Positions 1 through 8,976 are shown, counted from the stretch's first letter. The stretch is DNA of 64,000 nt from Streptomyces sp. NBC_01478 (GCF_036227225.1 NZ_CP109444.1:5995501-6059500); one strand, 5' to 3'. The notes: generated by a model not told the origin, from the sequence alone. Numbers and translations are program-made.

Positions 1-247
1 TGTACGTGCGCTTGTACTTCAGGTCGTTCAGCCCGGACGTGCTGGTCTCGGTGGAACCGGTGATCGGGTTGCCGTCGACGATGATGTCGCCGCGCGGGGT
101 GGAGTAGCGCGCGATGGTGACCCGGCGGTTCTTCGGGTCTTCCTTGAGGCTGTCGGTCTTGACGTACTGGAGCCAGTTGTCGCGCAGCAGCAGGGTGAGG
201 ACCAGGAGGCCGCAGAAGAGCGCGATCCGGCGCAGGGGCTTGTTCAT
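1..247 (-). CDS. pbpA: Penicillin-binding protein (PbpA type), N-terminal part only
   Basis: The start of a class B penicillin-binding protein running off the left edge. About 82 residues are visible. The N-terminus (MNKPLRRIALFCGLLVLTLL) is a single membrane anchor, and a little further on comes the pedestal-type stretch RYSTPRGDIIVDG typical of PbpA/FtsI proteins. The ATG at 247 overlaps the rodA stop as ATGA, so the two are translationally coupled. The RodA partner supplies glycan polymerisation and this protein transpeptidation in the periplasm. The catalytic domain is outside the window, so the class is inferred from the N-terminus and from gene order. Confidence 0.9.
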   Translation of the reverse strand, partial: MNKPLRRIALFCGLLVLTLLLRDNWLQYVKTDSLKEDPKNRRVTIARYSTPRGDIIVDGNPITGSTETSTSGLNDLKYKRTY

Positions 248-1686
248 GACGGGCGGACCACCTGGGTCATCTCGGCGTCGGGACTGGGAGCGGGCGCGGG
301 GGCCGGCCGGCGGGCGGTGTCGCTGATGCGGATCAGGATGCCGATGAGCGCCCAGTTGGCCAGCACGGAGGAACCGCCGTAGGCCATGAACGGCATGGTC
401 ATACCGGTCAGCGGGATGAGGCCCATGACGCCGCCGGCCACCACGAAGACCTGGAGGGCGAAGGCGCCGGACAGGCCGACGGCGAGCAGCTTGCCGAACG
501 GGTCGCGGGCGGCCAGCGCGGTGCGTACGCCGCGCTCCACGATCAGGCCGTAGATCAGCAGGATCGCCATGATGCCGGCCAGGCCCAGCTCCTCGCCGAA
601 GGTGGCGAGGATGAAGTCGGAGTTGGCGGCGAACCGGATCAGGTCGGAGTGGCCCTGGCCGAGGCCGCTGCCGAGGGTGCCGCCGGAGCCGAAGGCCCAC
701 AGCGCCTGCATCGACTGCTCGGAGTGGCCGGCCGAGCCCGCCTGGCTGAGCTTGTACTCCTTCATCGGGTCCAGCCAGGCCTGGACACGCTGCTGGACGT
801 GCGGTTCGAAGGTGGCCACACCGACCGCGCCGGCCGCGGACATCAGCAGACCGAAGACGATCCAACTGGTCCGCTCGGTGGCGACGTACAGCATGATGAT
901 GAACATTCCGAAGAACAGCAGCGAGGTGCCGAGGTCCGTCTCGAAGACCAGGATCAGGATCGAGATGAACCAGACGACCAGGATCGGGCCGAGGTCGCGG
1001 CCGCGCGGCAGATACAGGCCGATGAAGCGGCGGCTGGCCAGGGCGAGCGCGTCGCGCTTCACCATCAGGTAGCCGGCGAAGAAGACGGCGAGGGCGATCT
1101 TCGCGAACTCACCGGGCTGCAGGGAGCCGAGGCCGGGGATCTTGATCCAGATCTTGGCGCCGTAGATGTTGGCCCCGAGGCCGGGCACCAGCGGCAGCAG
1201 GAGCAGCACCAGGGCGGCGAACATCGAGATGTACGTGTAGCGCTGCAGGACGCGGTGGTCCTTGAGGAAGATCAGCACCACCACGAAGAACGCGATGCCC
1301 AGCGCGGTGTAGAGCAGTTGCCGTGGCGCCGCGTTGCCCGCCTGGCCGATGGACTGCAGCAGCTTCGACTGGTCGAGCCGCCAGATGATGACGAGCCCCA
1401 GGCCGTTGAGCAGCGTGGCCAGCGGCAGGAGCAGCGGGTCCGCGTACGGCGCGAACTTGCGCACGCCCAGATGCGCGACGCCGGCCAGCAGGCCGAGGCC
1501 CAGGCCGTAACTCAGCAGCCCGGTCGGCACCTTGTCGTCGATGGCCAGGCCCACGTTGGCGTAGGCGAAGACCGGGATGACGACCGCGAACACCAGGAGC
1601 GCCAGCTCGGTGTTGCGCCGGCTCGGTGCGCCGATGGAGCCGATCGTGGACGTGTGGTGCGACGGCGTGTTGGTAGAACTGCTCAT
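244..1686 (-). CDS. rodA: SEDS-family peptidoglycan polymerase RodA/FtsW
   Basis: 480-residue polytopic membrane protein of the SEDS family (lipid II glycosyltransferases of elongation and division). After a polar N-terminus of about 30 residues there are 10 or more hydrophobic segments. The family signatures are near the C-terminus: FAANSDFILATFGEELG around residue 360 and GLIPLTGMTMPFMAYGGSS around residue 430. Its neighbours pstP, fhaB, fhaA upstream and pbpA downstream form the standard actinobacterial cluster, which favours the RodA (growth/sporulation) member over divisome FtsW, usually found in the dcw cluster. The ATG start lies 30 nt after the pstP stop with only a weak ribosome site (GAGAGG, 13 nt away). 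Confidence 0.94.
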   Translation of the reverse strand: MSSSTNTPSHHTSTIGSIGAPSRRNTELALLVFAVVIPVFAYANVGLAIDDKVPTGLLSYGLGLGLLAGVAHLGVRKFAPYADPLLLPLATLLNGLGLVIIWRLDQSKLLQSIGQAGNAAPRQLLYTALGIAFFVVVLIFLKDHRVLQRYTYISMFAALVLLLLPLVPGLGANIYGAKIWIKIPGLGSLQPGEFAKIALAVFFAGYLMVKRDALALASRRFIGLYLPRGRDLGPILVVWFISILILVFETDLGTSLLFFGMFIIMLYVATERTSWIVFGLLMSAAGAVGVATFEPHVQQRVQAWLDPMKEYKLSQAGSAGHSEQSMQALWAFGSGGTLGSGLGQGHSDLIRFAANSDFILATFGEELGLAGIMAILLIYGLIVERGVRTALAARDPFGKLLAVGLSGAFALQVFVVAGGVMGLIPLTGMTMPFMAYGGSSVLANWALIGILIRISDTARRPAPAPAPSPDAEMTQVVRPS

Positions 1687-1716
1687 CGTGTGACGGGGCC
1701 TCTCACGGCTTGCCTA

Positions 1717-3225
1717 TTACTTGCTGCACTGCGAGACGACCTGCTGCTCTTCCTCCGAAAGACTGGGACCGGGGCTGGGAGTCGCAGACGGGGTCGGGGA
1801 CGGGGACGTCGAAGTCGAGGTCGAAGGAGTCGGCTTCGGCGTGGCCTTGGACGTGAGCGAGGTGCTGGTGGTTCCCGTGGTGCCGCCGGGCTTGCTCGCG
1901 GCACTCTCGCGCTCGGACTCCTTCTTGCACGCGGAGGCCTGCACGGCCAGGTCGGCGATCTTCTTCTGGGCGTCCTGGAGACCGCCCTCGGCGATCGTCG
2001 CCTTGACCTGCTTCTGCTGGTAGGGCGGCAGGTACTTGAGTTCGATGTCGGGGTGGTCCTTCTCCACCTTCGACAGCGAGACCCAGGCGAGGTCCTGGCT
2101 GATGCCCCGGTACAGCGCGACGTGTTCGCCGTTGGCACCGACGAAGTACTGCGTCTGCGTCCAGCGCCAGCCGCCGTACAGGCCACCGCCGATGACGGCG
2201 AGCGCGAGCACGGTGTAGAAGGATCTCTTGAACCACCTGCGGCCCTTGGAGGGCTTCACGAAGTCGTCGTCGGTGTAGTCCCCGAAGCTGCCCTCGGGGA
2301 CGTAGCCGGTGGTGTCGCCGGAGCCGGGCGGGCCGAACTCGCCGCCCCCGCCGCCCTGTCCGGGCACCTGGCGGCCGAGTCCGGAGGCACGGCCGGCCGG
2401 GGTCTGCATGATGCCGTTGTCGTGCTGGTGGAGCTGGTTCTCGGCGACCGCGCCGACGATCACCGGGGTGTCCGAGAGCTGCGCGGCGAGGGTGTCGCCG
2501 GTGTCGAGGTCGAGGACGTCGGCGATGATCACCGTGATGTTGTCGGGGCCGCCGCCGCGCAGCGCGAGCTGGATCAGCTCCTGCACGGTCTCCTGGGGGC
2601 CCTGGTAGCTGGCGAGGGTGTCCTCCATCGTCTGGTGGGAGACGACTCCCGACAGCCCGTCGGAACAGATCAAGTACCGGTCGCCGGCGCGGACTTCACG
2701 GATCGACAGGTCCGGCTCGACGTGGTCGCCACTGCCGAGCGCACGCATCAGGAGCGCGCGCTGCGGGTGGGTGGTGGCCTCTTCCTCGGTGATCCGCCCC
2801 TCGTCGACCAGCCGCTGCACCCACGTGTGGTCCTGGGTGATCTGGGTCAGCACGCCGTCGCGCAGCAAGTAGGCGCGGGAGTCCCCGACATGGACGAGGC
2901 CGAGCCGCTGCCCGGTCCACAGCAGGGCGGTGAGCGTGGTGCCCATGCCCTCCAGTTGGGGGTCCTCCTCGACCATCATCCGCAACTGGTCGTTGGCCCG
3001 CTGCACGGCGGTGCCGAGCGAGGTGAGGATGTCGGAGCCCGGCACGTCGTCGTCCAGCGAGACGATGGTCGAGATCACCTCGGAGGAGGCGACCTCACCG
3101 GCGGCCTGGCCGCCCATCCCGTCGGCGATCGCGAGGAGACGGGGACCGGCGTAGCCGGAGTCCTCGTTGCCCTCGCGGATCATGCCTTTGTGCGATCCGG
3201 CGGCGAAGCGCAGTGACAGACTCAT
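1717..3225 (-). CDS. pstP: PP2C-family Ser/Thr protein phosphatase, membrane-anchored (PstP)
   Basis: Metal-dependent Ser/Thr phosphatase that reverses Pkn-type kinase signalling on cell-wall proteins. PP2C motifs appear in order over the first 240 residues: NEDS, ADGMGG, GDSRAYL, QDHT, MRALG, CSDGLSG and DNITV. A Gly-rich linker leads to one transmembrane helix (about residues 333-355) and an extracytoplasmic domain ending in a Thr/Ser/Pro-rich tail. I chose the ATG at 3225 because GAGGTG sits 4 nt upstream. In-frame starts at 3255 and 3270 would add 10 or 15 residues and have poorer sites. It is the third gene of the fhaA-fhaB-pstP-rodA-pbpA operon. The kinase gene usually found at the end would lie beyond the left edge. 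Confidence 0.93.
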   Translation of the reverse strand: MSLSLRFAAGSHKGMIREGNEDSGYAGPRLLAIADGMGGQAAGEVASSEVISTIVSLDDDVPGSDILTSLGTAVQRANDQLRMMVEEDPQLEGMGTTLTALLWTGQRLGLVHVGDSRAYLLRDGVLTQITQDHTWVQRLVDEGRITEEEATTHPQRALLMRALGSGDHVEPDLSIREVRAGDRYLICSDGLSGVVSHQTMEDTLASYQGPQETVQELIQLALRGGGPDNITVIIADVLDLDTGDTLAAQLSDTPVIVGAVAENQLHQHDNGIMQTPAGRASGLGRQVPGQGGGGGEFGPPGSGDTTGYVPEGSFGDYTDDDFVKPSKGRRWFKRSFYTVLALAVIGGGLYGGWRWTQTQYFVGANGEHVALYRGISQDLAWVSLSKVEKDHPDIELKYLPPYQQKQVKATIAEGGLQDAQKKIADLAVQASACKKESERESAASKPGGTTGTTSTSLTSKATPKPTPSTSTSTSPSPTPSATPSPGPSLSEEEQQVVSQCSK

Positions 3226-3346
3226 GCGCACCTCGCCCGTCGGCTCCGGGTACATCCGCACGGTGCCCACCCTCCGGTCGGGAGCGCGCCGGGGTCCGCC
3301 AGGCGGTCCGCCGCTGCGTGCTCGCTCCGCTCGCTCATTGTCTGTA

Positions 3347-3868
3347 CTACTTCCGCAGCTCGATGACGGTCTTGCCGATGCGGATCGGCGCGCCCAGCGG
3401 AATCGGTGTGGGGGTCGTCAGCCGGGACCGGTCCAGGTACGTGCCGTTCGTGGATCCGAGGTCCTCGACGATCCACTGGCCGTCGCGGTCCGGGTAGATC
3501 CTGGCATGACGGCTGGACGCGTAGTCGTCGTCCAGCACGATCGTCGAATCGTGCGCCCGGCCCAGGGTGATGGTCTGGCCCTGGAGCGCGACGGTCGTAC
3601 CCGTGAGGATTCCCTCACTGACGACGAGTTTGGTGGGGGCGTTACGGCGCTGCCGGCCGCCCCCGCTCGGTTGCTGCTGGCGCTGCTGCGGAGGTGCCGC
3701 CTGGCGGGCGGCCTGCTGCTGCGGCCGTCCCGCGTCCCGTCGCGAGCCGCGCTGAGTGACACGCGTTCCGAACAGGTCGCTGCGGATGACCTGCACGGCC
3801 ACGATCACGAACAGCCACAGTACGGCCAGGAAACCCAGCCGCATGACCGTGAGGGTCAGCTCTGACAT
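3347..3868 (-). CDS. fhaB: FHA-domain membrane protein FhaB
   Basis: 173-residue protein with an N-terminal membrane helix (about residues 6-26), a Gln/Arg/Pro-rich linker and a C-terminal forkhead-associated domain. The FHA signatures are visible: GRAHDSTIVLDDDYASSRHA (Arg and Ser/His of the phosphothreonine pocket) and GSTNGTYL. FHA domains dock phosphothreonine peptides made by Pkn kinases, so it probably recruits phosphorylated cell-wall enzymes to the membrane next to RodA. The ATG at 3868 has GGGGG just upstream and lies only 10 nt after fhaA. In-frame sequence further upstream overlaps fhaA and is not used. Confidence 0.9.
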   Translation of the reverse strand: MSELTLTVMRLGFLAVLWLFVIVAVQVIRSDLFGTRVTQRGSRRDAGRPQQQAARQAAPPQQRQQQPSGGGRQRRNAPTKLVVSEGILTGTTVALQGQTITLGRAHDSTIVLDDDYASSRHARIYPDRDGQWIVEDLGSTNGTYLDRSRLTTPTPIPLGAPIRIGKTVIELRK

Positions 3869-3878
3869 TGCCCCCGCT

Positions 3879-4721
3879 TCACCCTTCGGCTTGCCGGTAA
3901 ATGATGGTGGTACTGCCCACGACGATCCGCGAGCCGTCGCGGAGCGTAGCGCGGGTGGTGTGCTGCCCGTCCACCACGATGCCGTTGGTGGACCCGAGAT
4001 CCTGGATCGTCGAGGGCGTTCCGGTCCGGATCTCACAGTGCCGGCGGGATACGCCGGGGTCGTCGATCCGCACGTCGGCTTCGGTGCTGCGGCCCATCAC
4101 CAACGTCGCGCGGGAGATCTGATGGCGTGCGCCGTTGATCTCCACCCAGTACCGCATCCGCACACCGGGCGCCGGGGCGGCGGGCGCGGGCTGGAGGTAC
4201 GGCGCCGAGCCGCGACCGCCGGGCGGCGGTGCGGCCGGCATCGGCGGCGGTGCGCTCGCGGGGGCGGCGGGCGGATAGCCGTAGCCGCCGGGCCGTCCGG
4301 CCGGCGGTGCCGCCGGAGCGGGGGTGCCGGGAGCCTGCTGGTTGGTGGAGGAGGCGAGCGTACGGCTGCGCACCCGGTACAGACCGGTGTCGAGGTCGTC
4401 CGCCTTCTCCAGGTGGACCTTGATGGGTCCCATGAAGGTGTAGCGCTGCTGCTTGGCGTAGTCGCGCACCATCCCGGCGAGCTCGTCACCGAGCTGGCCG
4501 GAGTAGGGGCTGAGCCGCTCGAAGTCCGGCGTGCTCAGCTCCACGATGAAGTCGTTGGGTACGACGGTCCGGTCGCGGTTCCAGATCGTCGCGTTGTTGT
4601 CGCACTCCCGCTGGAGCGCGCCGGCGATCTCGACCGGCTGGACCTCGGACTTGAACACCTTGGCGAAGGTGCCGTTGACCAGACCTTCGAGGCGTTGCTC
4701 GAACTTCTTCAGGACTCCCAT
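3879..4721 (-). CDS. fhaA: FhaA, DUF3662 and FHA domain protein
   Basis: 280-residue cytoplasmic protein. Residues 1-115 match the conserved N-terminal domain found before FHA domains in actinobacteria (MGVLKKFEQRLEGLVNG onwards). A Pro/Ala/Gly-rich linker covers about 125-195, and an FHA domain about 205-275 (GRSTEADVRIDDPGVSRRHC, GSTNGIVV). The start is fixed by an excellent AGGAGGTG ribosome site 4 nt before the ATG. It is the first gene of the minus-strand operon, so the operon promoter should lie in 4722-5000. In mycobacteria FhaA links kinase signalling to peptidoglycan synthesis, and the same role is inferred here. Confidence 0.92.
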   Translation of the reverse strand: MGVLKKFEQRLEGLVNGTFAKVFKSEVQPVEIAGALQRECDNNATIWNRDRTVVPNDFIVELSTPDFERLSPYSGQLGDELAGMVRDYAKQQRYTFMGPIKVHLEKADDLDTGLYRVRSRTLASSTNQQAPGTPAPAAPPAGRPGGYGYPPAAPASAPPPMPAAPPPGGRGSAPYLQPAPAAPAPGVRMRYWVEINGARHQISRATLVMGRSTEADVRIDDPGVSRRHCEIRTGTPSTIQDLGSTNGIVVDGQHTTRATLRDGSRIVVGSTTIIYRQAEG

Positions 4722-5278
4722 GGGGCACCTCCTCCGTCGTCGCCGCACTGGCTGTCGTAGCGACCGCCGTGCCGGCTGTCGTGGTGATTGTCGTGCTGAC
4801 TGCCTTGGTACTGCTTACTGATCGTATCCACGCGCCGGTAAATCGGCTGGTTCCCCCTTGTCGGCCCGGTCGAACTCCTTCTGCCCCTACTCCTGTCAGT
4901 ACTCCTGCCCAGGATCGTAGAGGGGGCCGCAGACAAGTGTCCCGCACCTGACTGTGGACCTTGCCCCCCTCCTGGGGAGATGGCGGTTACCGGTACGAGG
5001 TTGATACGTGAACCGGTCCACGTTGATACGTGGTGGGCGGTGTGGGGTGTTCGGCGGGGTGGGGGGCGGTGGTGTGGGGTGGGCCTGGGGGGAGGTGGCG
5101 GGCGTCGGCGGGGGCCGAGTGGGGGCCTGGTGGGGGCCCCGGGCGGGGCGTTCCGCTCGGGGAACGGGGGGTCCTGCTCAGGGGAAAGCGATGTGAATCC
5201 ACCCCGTGCACCGTGCTAATCTTCTGCATGTCGGAAGGCGCCAGCCCCCCAGGGGAAGGGCCTGAGGACACACCCAAT
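4722..5278. other. Intergenic region between the fhaA operon and tRNA-Leu
   Basis: No credible gene. It should hold the divergent promoters for the fhaA operon (minus) and the tRNA (plus). 5035-5160 is an extremely G-rich run on the plus strand. The candidate tRNA -10 element is TAATCT at about 5217. The operator-like repeat at 5001-5032 is listed separately. Confidence 0.5.
5001..5032. promoter_or_regulatory. Operator-like direct plus inverted repeat
   Basis: TTGATACGTG occurs at 5001-5010 and again at 5023-5032, 22 bp apart (two helical turns). Between them the DNA forms the near-perfect palindrome ACGTGaACCGGTcCACGT (5006-5023). This looks like a site for a dimeric or tetrameric regulator of the fhaA operon or the tRNA. 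No regulator is assigned. Confidence 0.35.
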
Positions 5279-5362
5279 GCGCGGGTGGCGGAATAGGCAG
5301 ACGCGCTGGATTCAGGTTCCAGTGCCCGAAAGGGCGTGGGGGTTCAACTCCCCCCTCGCGCA
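5279..5362 (+). tRNA. tRNA-Leu (anticodon CAG)
   Basis: 84-nt class II tRNA. The acceptor stem GCGCGGG pairs with CTCGCGC (one G-U). The anticodon stem CTGGA/TCCAG encloses the loop TTCAGGT with anticodon CAG. A long variable arm (GCCCGAAAGGGCG) and a T-arm GGGGG-TTCAACT-CCCCC follow. The CCA end is not encoded. A transposase remnant begins 79 nt downstream, but no duplicated tRNA 3' end was seen. Confidence 0.96.
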
Positions 5363-5375
5363 CAGAGAGAAACCG

Positions 5376-5429
5376 ACGAAACGGGCTCTCACCAGTGACG
5401 AAAGTCATGGTGGGGGTCCGTTTCTCGTT
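5376..5429 (+). terminator. Hairpin downstream of tRNA-Leu
   Basis: Long imperfect stem: ACGAAACGGGCTCTCACCA (5376-5394) pairs with TGGTGGGGGTCCGTTTCTCGT (5408-5428) around a 13-nt loop. It lies 14 nt after the tRNA and before a convergent gene. It probably terminates from both sides. Confidence 0.6.
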
Positions 5430-5440
5430 GGTGTGCCGGG

Positions 5441-6832
5441 CTACGACCCGGACGGGGACGTGGCAGGGCCCCGGCCGTGAGATACCTCACCGCCGGGGGC
5501 GCTCACCTCCGAGTAGGAGCTCTCGAGCCACTTCTTGATCTTGCGGCGGTTGGCGTGGGCCAGTTGGAAGGCCAGGAGGATCGTCTGGGCCGCGATGCCG
5601 CGGATGCGGCGTGAGCCCGCGGCTTCGATGCCTTCGGCGAGGGGGTTCTTGGCGTAGCCGTTGTAGCCCTCGACGCTGTTGCGAAGCCGGAAGTAGACCT
5701 TCTGCCAGTCCGGGCCGCCGTACTCCAGGACCTGCCACTGCTTGGCGCCGGCTTCCGGGCTGACGGTGATGGCGTTCTGGCGGCAGACCTTGACCGGGCC
5801 CGCTGGGCTGGGTTTCGGGTCGATGAGGGGGAGGTGGATGCCGCGGCCCAGGGTGTGGGGCTTGATGAGGCACTGGGCCTTGCCCGCTTCGGCGGGGCAC
5901 ATCATCCGCTGGTAGCCGTCGTCATCGGCGTTCTGTTTCGGCATGAGGCGGTAGCCGCGGCGGGCGGCGATCAGCCGGACCCAGGTCTCCCGGTCGATGC
6001 GCTCGGCGTACAGGTCGATCGTGGCGTTGATGAGGGGCTCCGGCATGGACGGGCAGTACCAGCGGCCCTCGACGAGGATCGAGCCCTCCGTTCCGGCCTG
6101 TTTGCCGAGCTGGTCTTCCCGGTAGTCGTAGACGGGCTTGTAGCCCATGGCCCGGACGGGGATCTGCCACTCCGTGGGCTCGGAGTTGTTGTAGGCGCGG
6201 TCGCCGGCGAGGTAGCCGGGTTTGTATCCGCGTTCCTGGAGCCGGTTGAGGACCTTCAGGCCGTTGTAGGCCGGGCGCTGCCCGGGCTTGTCGAGGGCGA
6301 CGCCGAGGACGAGGGCCGGGAGGACGTCGGGGTTCGGGGTGCCGTCGTCGAGGAGCACGGTGTCGTGTTCGGTGTCACGGGTCACGATGAGGTGGGCGTC
6401 GTAGCCGTAGAGGTACTTCTTCTTGAGCGAGGTCTTCTTCTTGCGCTTGGAGGTCTGGGCTTTGCCCTTCTTGGCGGGCGGTGGAGGCGGGCGCATGGAG
6501 TCGGAGACCGGTGCGTCGGGGTCGCGGTGGTCGCCGTCGCGTACGTACCAGCCGGCGTCGGGGTCGGTGGCGAGCTCGGGCCCGTTCGTGGCACGGCCGC
6601 AGGAGAACGTGCGGACAGGGGTGGCGATGCCCAGGGAGACCTCCGCCAGCTCCGCCAGGAGGCCGTGGAGGGGCCGCACGGAGGCATCCAGCGCGAACTC
6701 GGTGAACAGCGCCAGGCGCCGCTCCCGCTCCGCCAGGTCGTCGATGTCGGCTGCCGCCATCAGCTCGCCGGCCTTCTCTCGCGAGAGGTGTCCGTCGGGC
6801 GGCAACGGGGAGGGGTTCATCGCGTCCTTCAT
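5441..6832 (-). CDS. DDE-type transposase, 5'-truncated
   Basis: 463 residues from the ATG at 6832. The same frame is open for about 115 further codons upstream and carries recognisable transposase sequence (LLTGLHICTQDTGGKIVLER, LDIPEYEDHDRGFEAAYAVV), but no start codon is available there. The native N-terminus has therefore been lost by fusion to an ABC-transporter stump. Features of a transposase core: a basic linker, LAGDRAYNN (second acidic residue region) and RNSVEGYNGYAKNPLAEGIE (acidic residue near the C-terminus). The last residues lie next to the tRNA-Leu terminator. No terminal inverted repeats were identified. Probably inactive. Confidence 0.6.
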   Translation of the reverse strand: MKDAMNPSPLPPDGHLSREKAGELMAAADIDDLAERERRLALFTEFALDASVRPLHGLLAELAEVSLGIATPVRTFSCGRATNGPELATDPDAGWYVRDGDHRDPDAPVSDSMRPPPPPAKKGKAQTSKRKKKTSLKKKYLYGYDAHLIVTRDTEHDTVLLDDGTPNPDVLPALVLGVALDKPGQRPAYNGLKVLNRLQERGYKPGYLAGDRAYNNSEPTEWQIPVRAMGYKPVYDYREDQLGKQAGTEGSILVEGRWYCPSMPEPLINATIDLYAERIDRETWVRLIAARRGYRLMPKQNADDDGYQRMMCPAEAGKAQCLIKPHTLGRGIHLPLIDPKPSPAGPVKVCRQNAITVSPEAGAKQWQVLEYGGPDWQKVYFRLRNSVEGYNGYAKNPLAEGIEAAGSRRIRGIAAQTILLAFQLAHANRRKIKKWLESSYSEVSAPGGEVSHGRGPATSPSGS

Positions 6833-7181
6833 GGAGTGGAAGAGACGCCGGACAACGGCGTATGCCGCCTCGAATCCCCGGTCGTGGTCTTCGTACTCGG
6901 GTATGTCGAGCCGGGCGCGCAGCCGCTGGCCGATGCGGACGTACAGGATGTCCGTGACCCGCTCCAGGACGATCTTGCCGCCGGTGTCCTGGGTGCAGAT
7001 GTGGAGGCCGGTCAGGAGGTTTCTGAGGTGCAGGGTGCGGTGGCGGCCTCGCGGGAGGTGGACGAACTCCTCCAGCAGTGGGACGAGTTGGCTGTTGTCG
7101 ACTTCCTCGATCGCGGCGTCGGCGTCGACGCTCGGTGCGCATCGCCAGGAGGCGCTCGTGGCGATCGCTCGGCCGGCTGCG

Positions 7182-7304
7182 TGGCGCCGTTGCGGCCGAG
7201 CAGTGCGACGGTCTCGCCGCGCGCGACGGTCAGGTCGATGCCGGCCGCGGCACGCACGCCGCCGAGGTCCGGACGACCCCGCCGAGTTCCAGAGCTGATG
7301 TCAT
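7182..7304 (-). pseudogene. Stump of an ABC-transporter ATPase gene
   Basis: Minus-strand reading gives MTSALELGGVVR and then, in another frame, GVRAAAGIDLTVARGETVAL followed by LLGRNGA. This is the start of an ABC ATPase up to the middle of the Walker A motif. A frameshift lies near 7270. After NGA the sequence switches to DNA continuous with the transposase fragment, so the gene is truncated. Nothing of the remaining ATPase was found in this window. Confidence 0.6.
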
Positions 7305-7431
7305 GCCCGACGGTACGGAGGCGAGGGCGCCCGGCGGCAGGACCAACCGTCAGGACTTCGGCGGGACGAATGTCATAGGGGTAACTGTCTTACGGATCAG
7401 TGGAGTTGGCGCCTCCGGTCGATCCGATGAA

Positions 7432-8859
7432 TCACCGTTCCCGGTCGGCCCTGGGCATCCACAGCAGGACGAGCACCACGCCGCCGAGCAGGATCAGCCC
7501 ACTCGTGCGGAACGCGGCCGCGTACCCGTCCGTGAGGGCCGCCGCACCCGGCGCTCCGGCCGTGCGCGCCGCCGCGACCGTCGACAGGATCGACAGGCCG
7601 AGCGCGCCGCCCATCGTGCGCGACGTGTTGATAAGGCCGGACACCAGACCCACGTCACCGGGCGCAGCGCCCGATGTCGCCAGGGACGAGAGAGGCGTCG
7701 AGGCCAGGCCCGCACCGAGCATCATCAGCATGCCCGGCAGCAGGATCGACGTGACATACGAGCCGTCCGGGGTCATCGTCGACTGCCAGCCGACCCCGGC
7801 CGCGGCCACCAGGAGCCCGACGACCGTGACGTTCTTCGCCCCGATCACCGGCATCAGGCGCGGCGCCAGCTTCGACCCGACGACCCCCGTCAACGACGAC
7901 GGTACGAGGGCGAATCCGGCCTGGACCGGCGAGTAGCCGAGCACGTTCTGCGCGTACACCGTCATGAAGAACCACATGGCGAACATGGCCGCGCCGGAGA
8001 TCATCATCGTCGCGTTCGCCGCCGCCACCGACCGCACCCGGAAGAGCCCGAGCGGCATCAGCGGAGCCTTGGTCCGCGCCTCGACCAGGAGGAACGCCAC
8101 GATGAGCAGCAGCCCTGTGACGAGCGGCACGAGCGTCGCGGGCGCCGTCCACCCTTCGACCTCGGTCTGCACGATCCCGTACGCGAGCGTGGCGAGGCCC
8201 GCCGTGACAAGCAGTGCGCCCGGCAGGTCGAGCCGCCGCCGCTCGCCGCCCCGGCTCTCGGTCAGCCAGCGCACGCCCGCCGCGAGGACGAGCACACCGA
8301 CGGGCACGTTGATGAGCAGCACCCAGCGCCAGGAAATCAGATCGGTGAGCACTCCGCCGACCGCGCCACCGACCGCACCGCCGCCCGCACCGACCGCCGT
8401 CCAGGTCCCGATGACCCGCACCCGCGCGGGCCCTTCGGACACGGCCGAGGTGAGCAGGGTGAGCGTGGACGGGGCGAGCACGGCCGCGCCGAGGCCCTGG
8501 ACGGCCCGGGCGGCGAGCAGGTGCCAGCCCTCCTGGGCGAGTCCGCCCGCGAGGGAAGCGGCCGTGAACAGGGCGAGCCCGACGAGGAACATCCGCTTGC
8601 GCCCGAACAGGTCCCCGGCCCGGCCGCCGAGCAGCATGAACCCGGCGAACGCGATCGAGTACGCGTTGACCACCCACTGCAGCCCGATCGCGCTGAGCCC
8701 CAGGCCGGCCCGCATCGACGGCAGCGCGGTGTTGACCACCGACACATCGAGGACGACCAGGAACTGTCCCGCGCACACCGTGAGCACCACCGCCCAGGTC
8801 GGTACGGCCTTGCGGGACGAGCGGGTGGGTAGGCGGGTGTCGGCGGGTGTCTTGACCAT
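7432..8859 (-). CDS. MFS drug efflux transporter, DHA2 (EmrB/QacA) type
   Basis: 475-residue inner-membrane protein with about 14 hydrophobic segments, the length and topology of the EmrB/QacA proton antiporters. The family hallmark is present near the N-terminus: FLVVLDVSVVNTALPSM, then LQWVVNAYSIAFAGFMLLGG and GDLFGRKRM. I start at the ATG 8859, preceded by GAGAGGA at good spacing. Longer in-frame starts add sequence without membrane or signal character. Between IS remnants and the ABC stump it is the only intact gene of the left scrap zone. The substrate cannot be read from sequence. Export of the neighbouring cluster's product is possible, but that cluster has its own exporter at 20741. 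Confidence 0.88.
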   Translation of the reverse strand: MVKTPADTRLPTRSSRKAVPTWAVVLTVCAGQFLVVLDVSVVNTALPSMRAGLGLSAIGLQWVVNAYSIAFAGFMLLGGRAGDLFGRKRMFLVGLALFTAASLAGGLAQEGWHLLAARAVQGLGAAVLAPSTLTLLTSAVSEGPARVRVIGTWTAVGAGGGAVGGAVGGVLTDLISWRWVLLINVPVGVLVLAAGVRWLTESRGGERRRLDLPGALLVTAGLATLAYGIVQTEVEGWTAPATLVPLVTGLLLIVAFLLVEARTKAPLMPLGLFRVRSVAAANATMMISGAAMFAMWFFMTVYAQNVLGYSPVQAGFALVPSSLTGVVGSKLAPRLMPVIGAKNVTVVGLLVAAAGVGWQSTMTPDGSYVTSILLPGMLMMLGAGLASTPLSSLATSGAAPGDVGLVSGLINTSRTMGGALGLSILSTVAAARTAGAPGAAALTDGYAAAFRTSGLILLGGVVLVLLWMPRADRER

Positions 8860-8976
8860 GCCAACAATCCTCTCAGCCGGGCCTCGCCCCGCAGATCCGG
8901 GGTTCGACGGAGGGGCCGCCGGCCCGAAGGGTGTTGCACAAGGCCGTGAGCTGAGCATCTCCGTTGTACGGCTGGG

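Noticed and set aside
649..3216. An 855-codon plus-strand open frame
   Set aside because: It lies opposite rodA and pstP, whose motifs are unmistakable. Its composition (Gly/Arg/Val/Glu-rich) is that of a GC-bias shadow.
5035..5160. G-rich run that could be read as coding or as a quadruplex control element
   Set aside because: No ribosome site or domain. Simple G bias explains it and no ordered G-tract pattern stands out.
5834..7378. A 514-codon plus-strand open frame opposite the transposase
   Set aside because: No domain is readable, while the minus strand carries clear transposase motifs.
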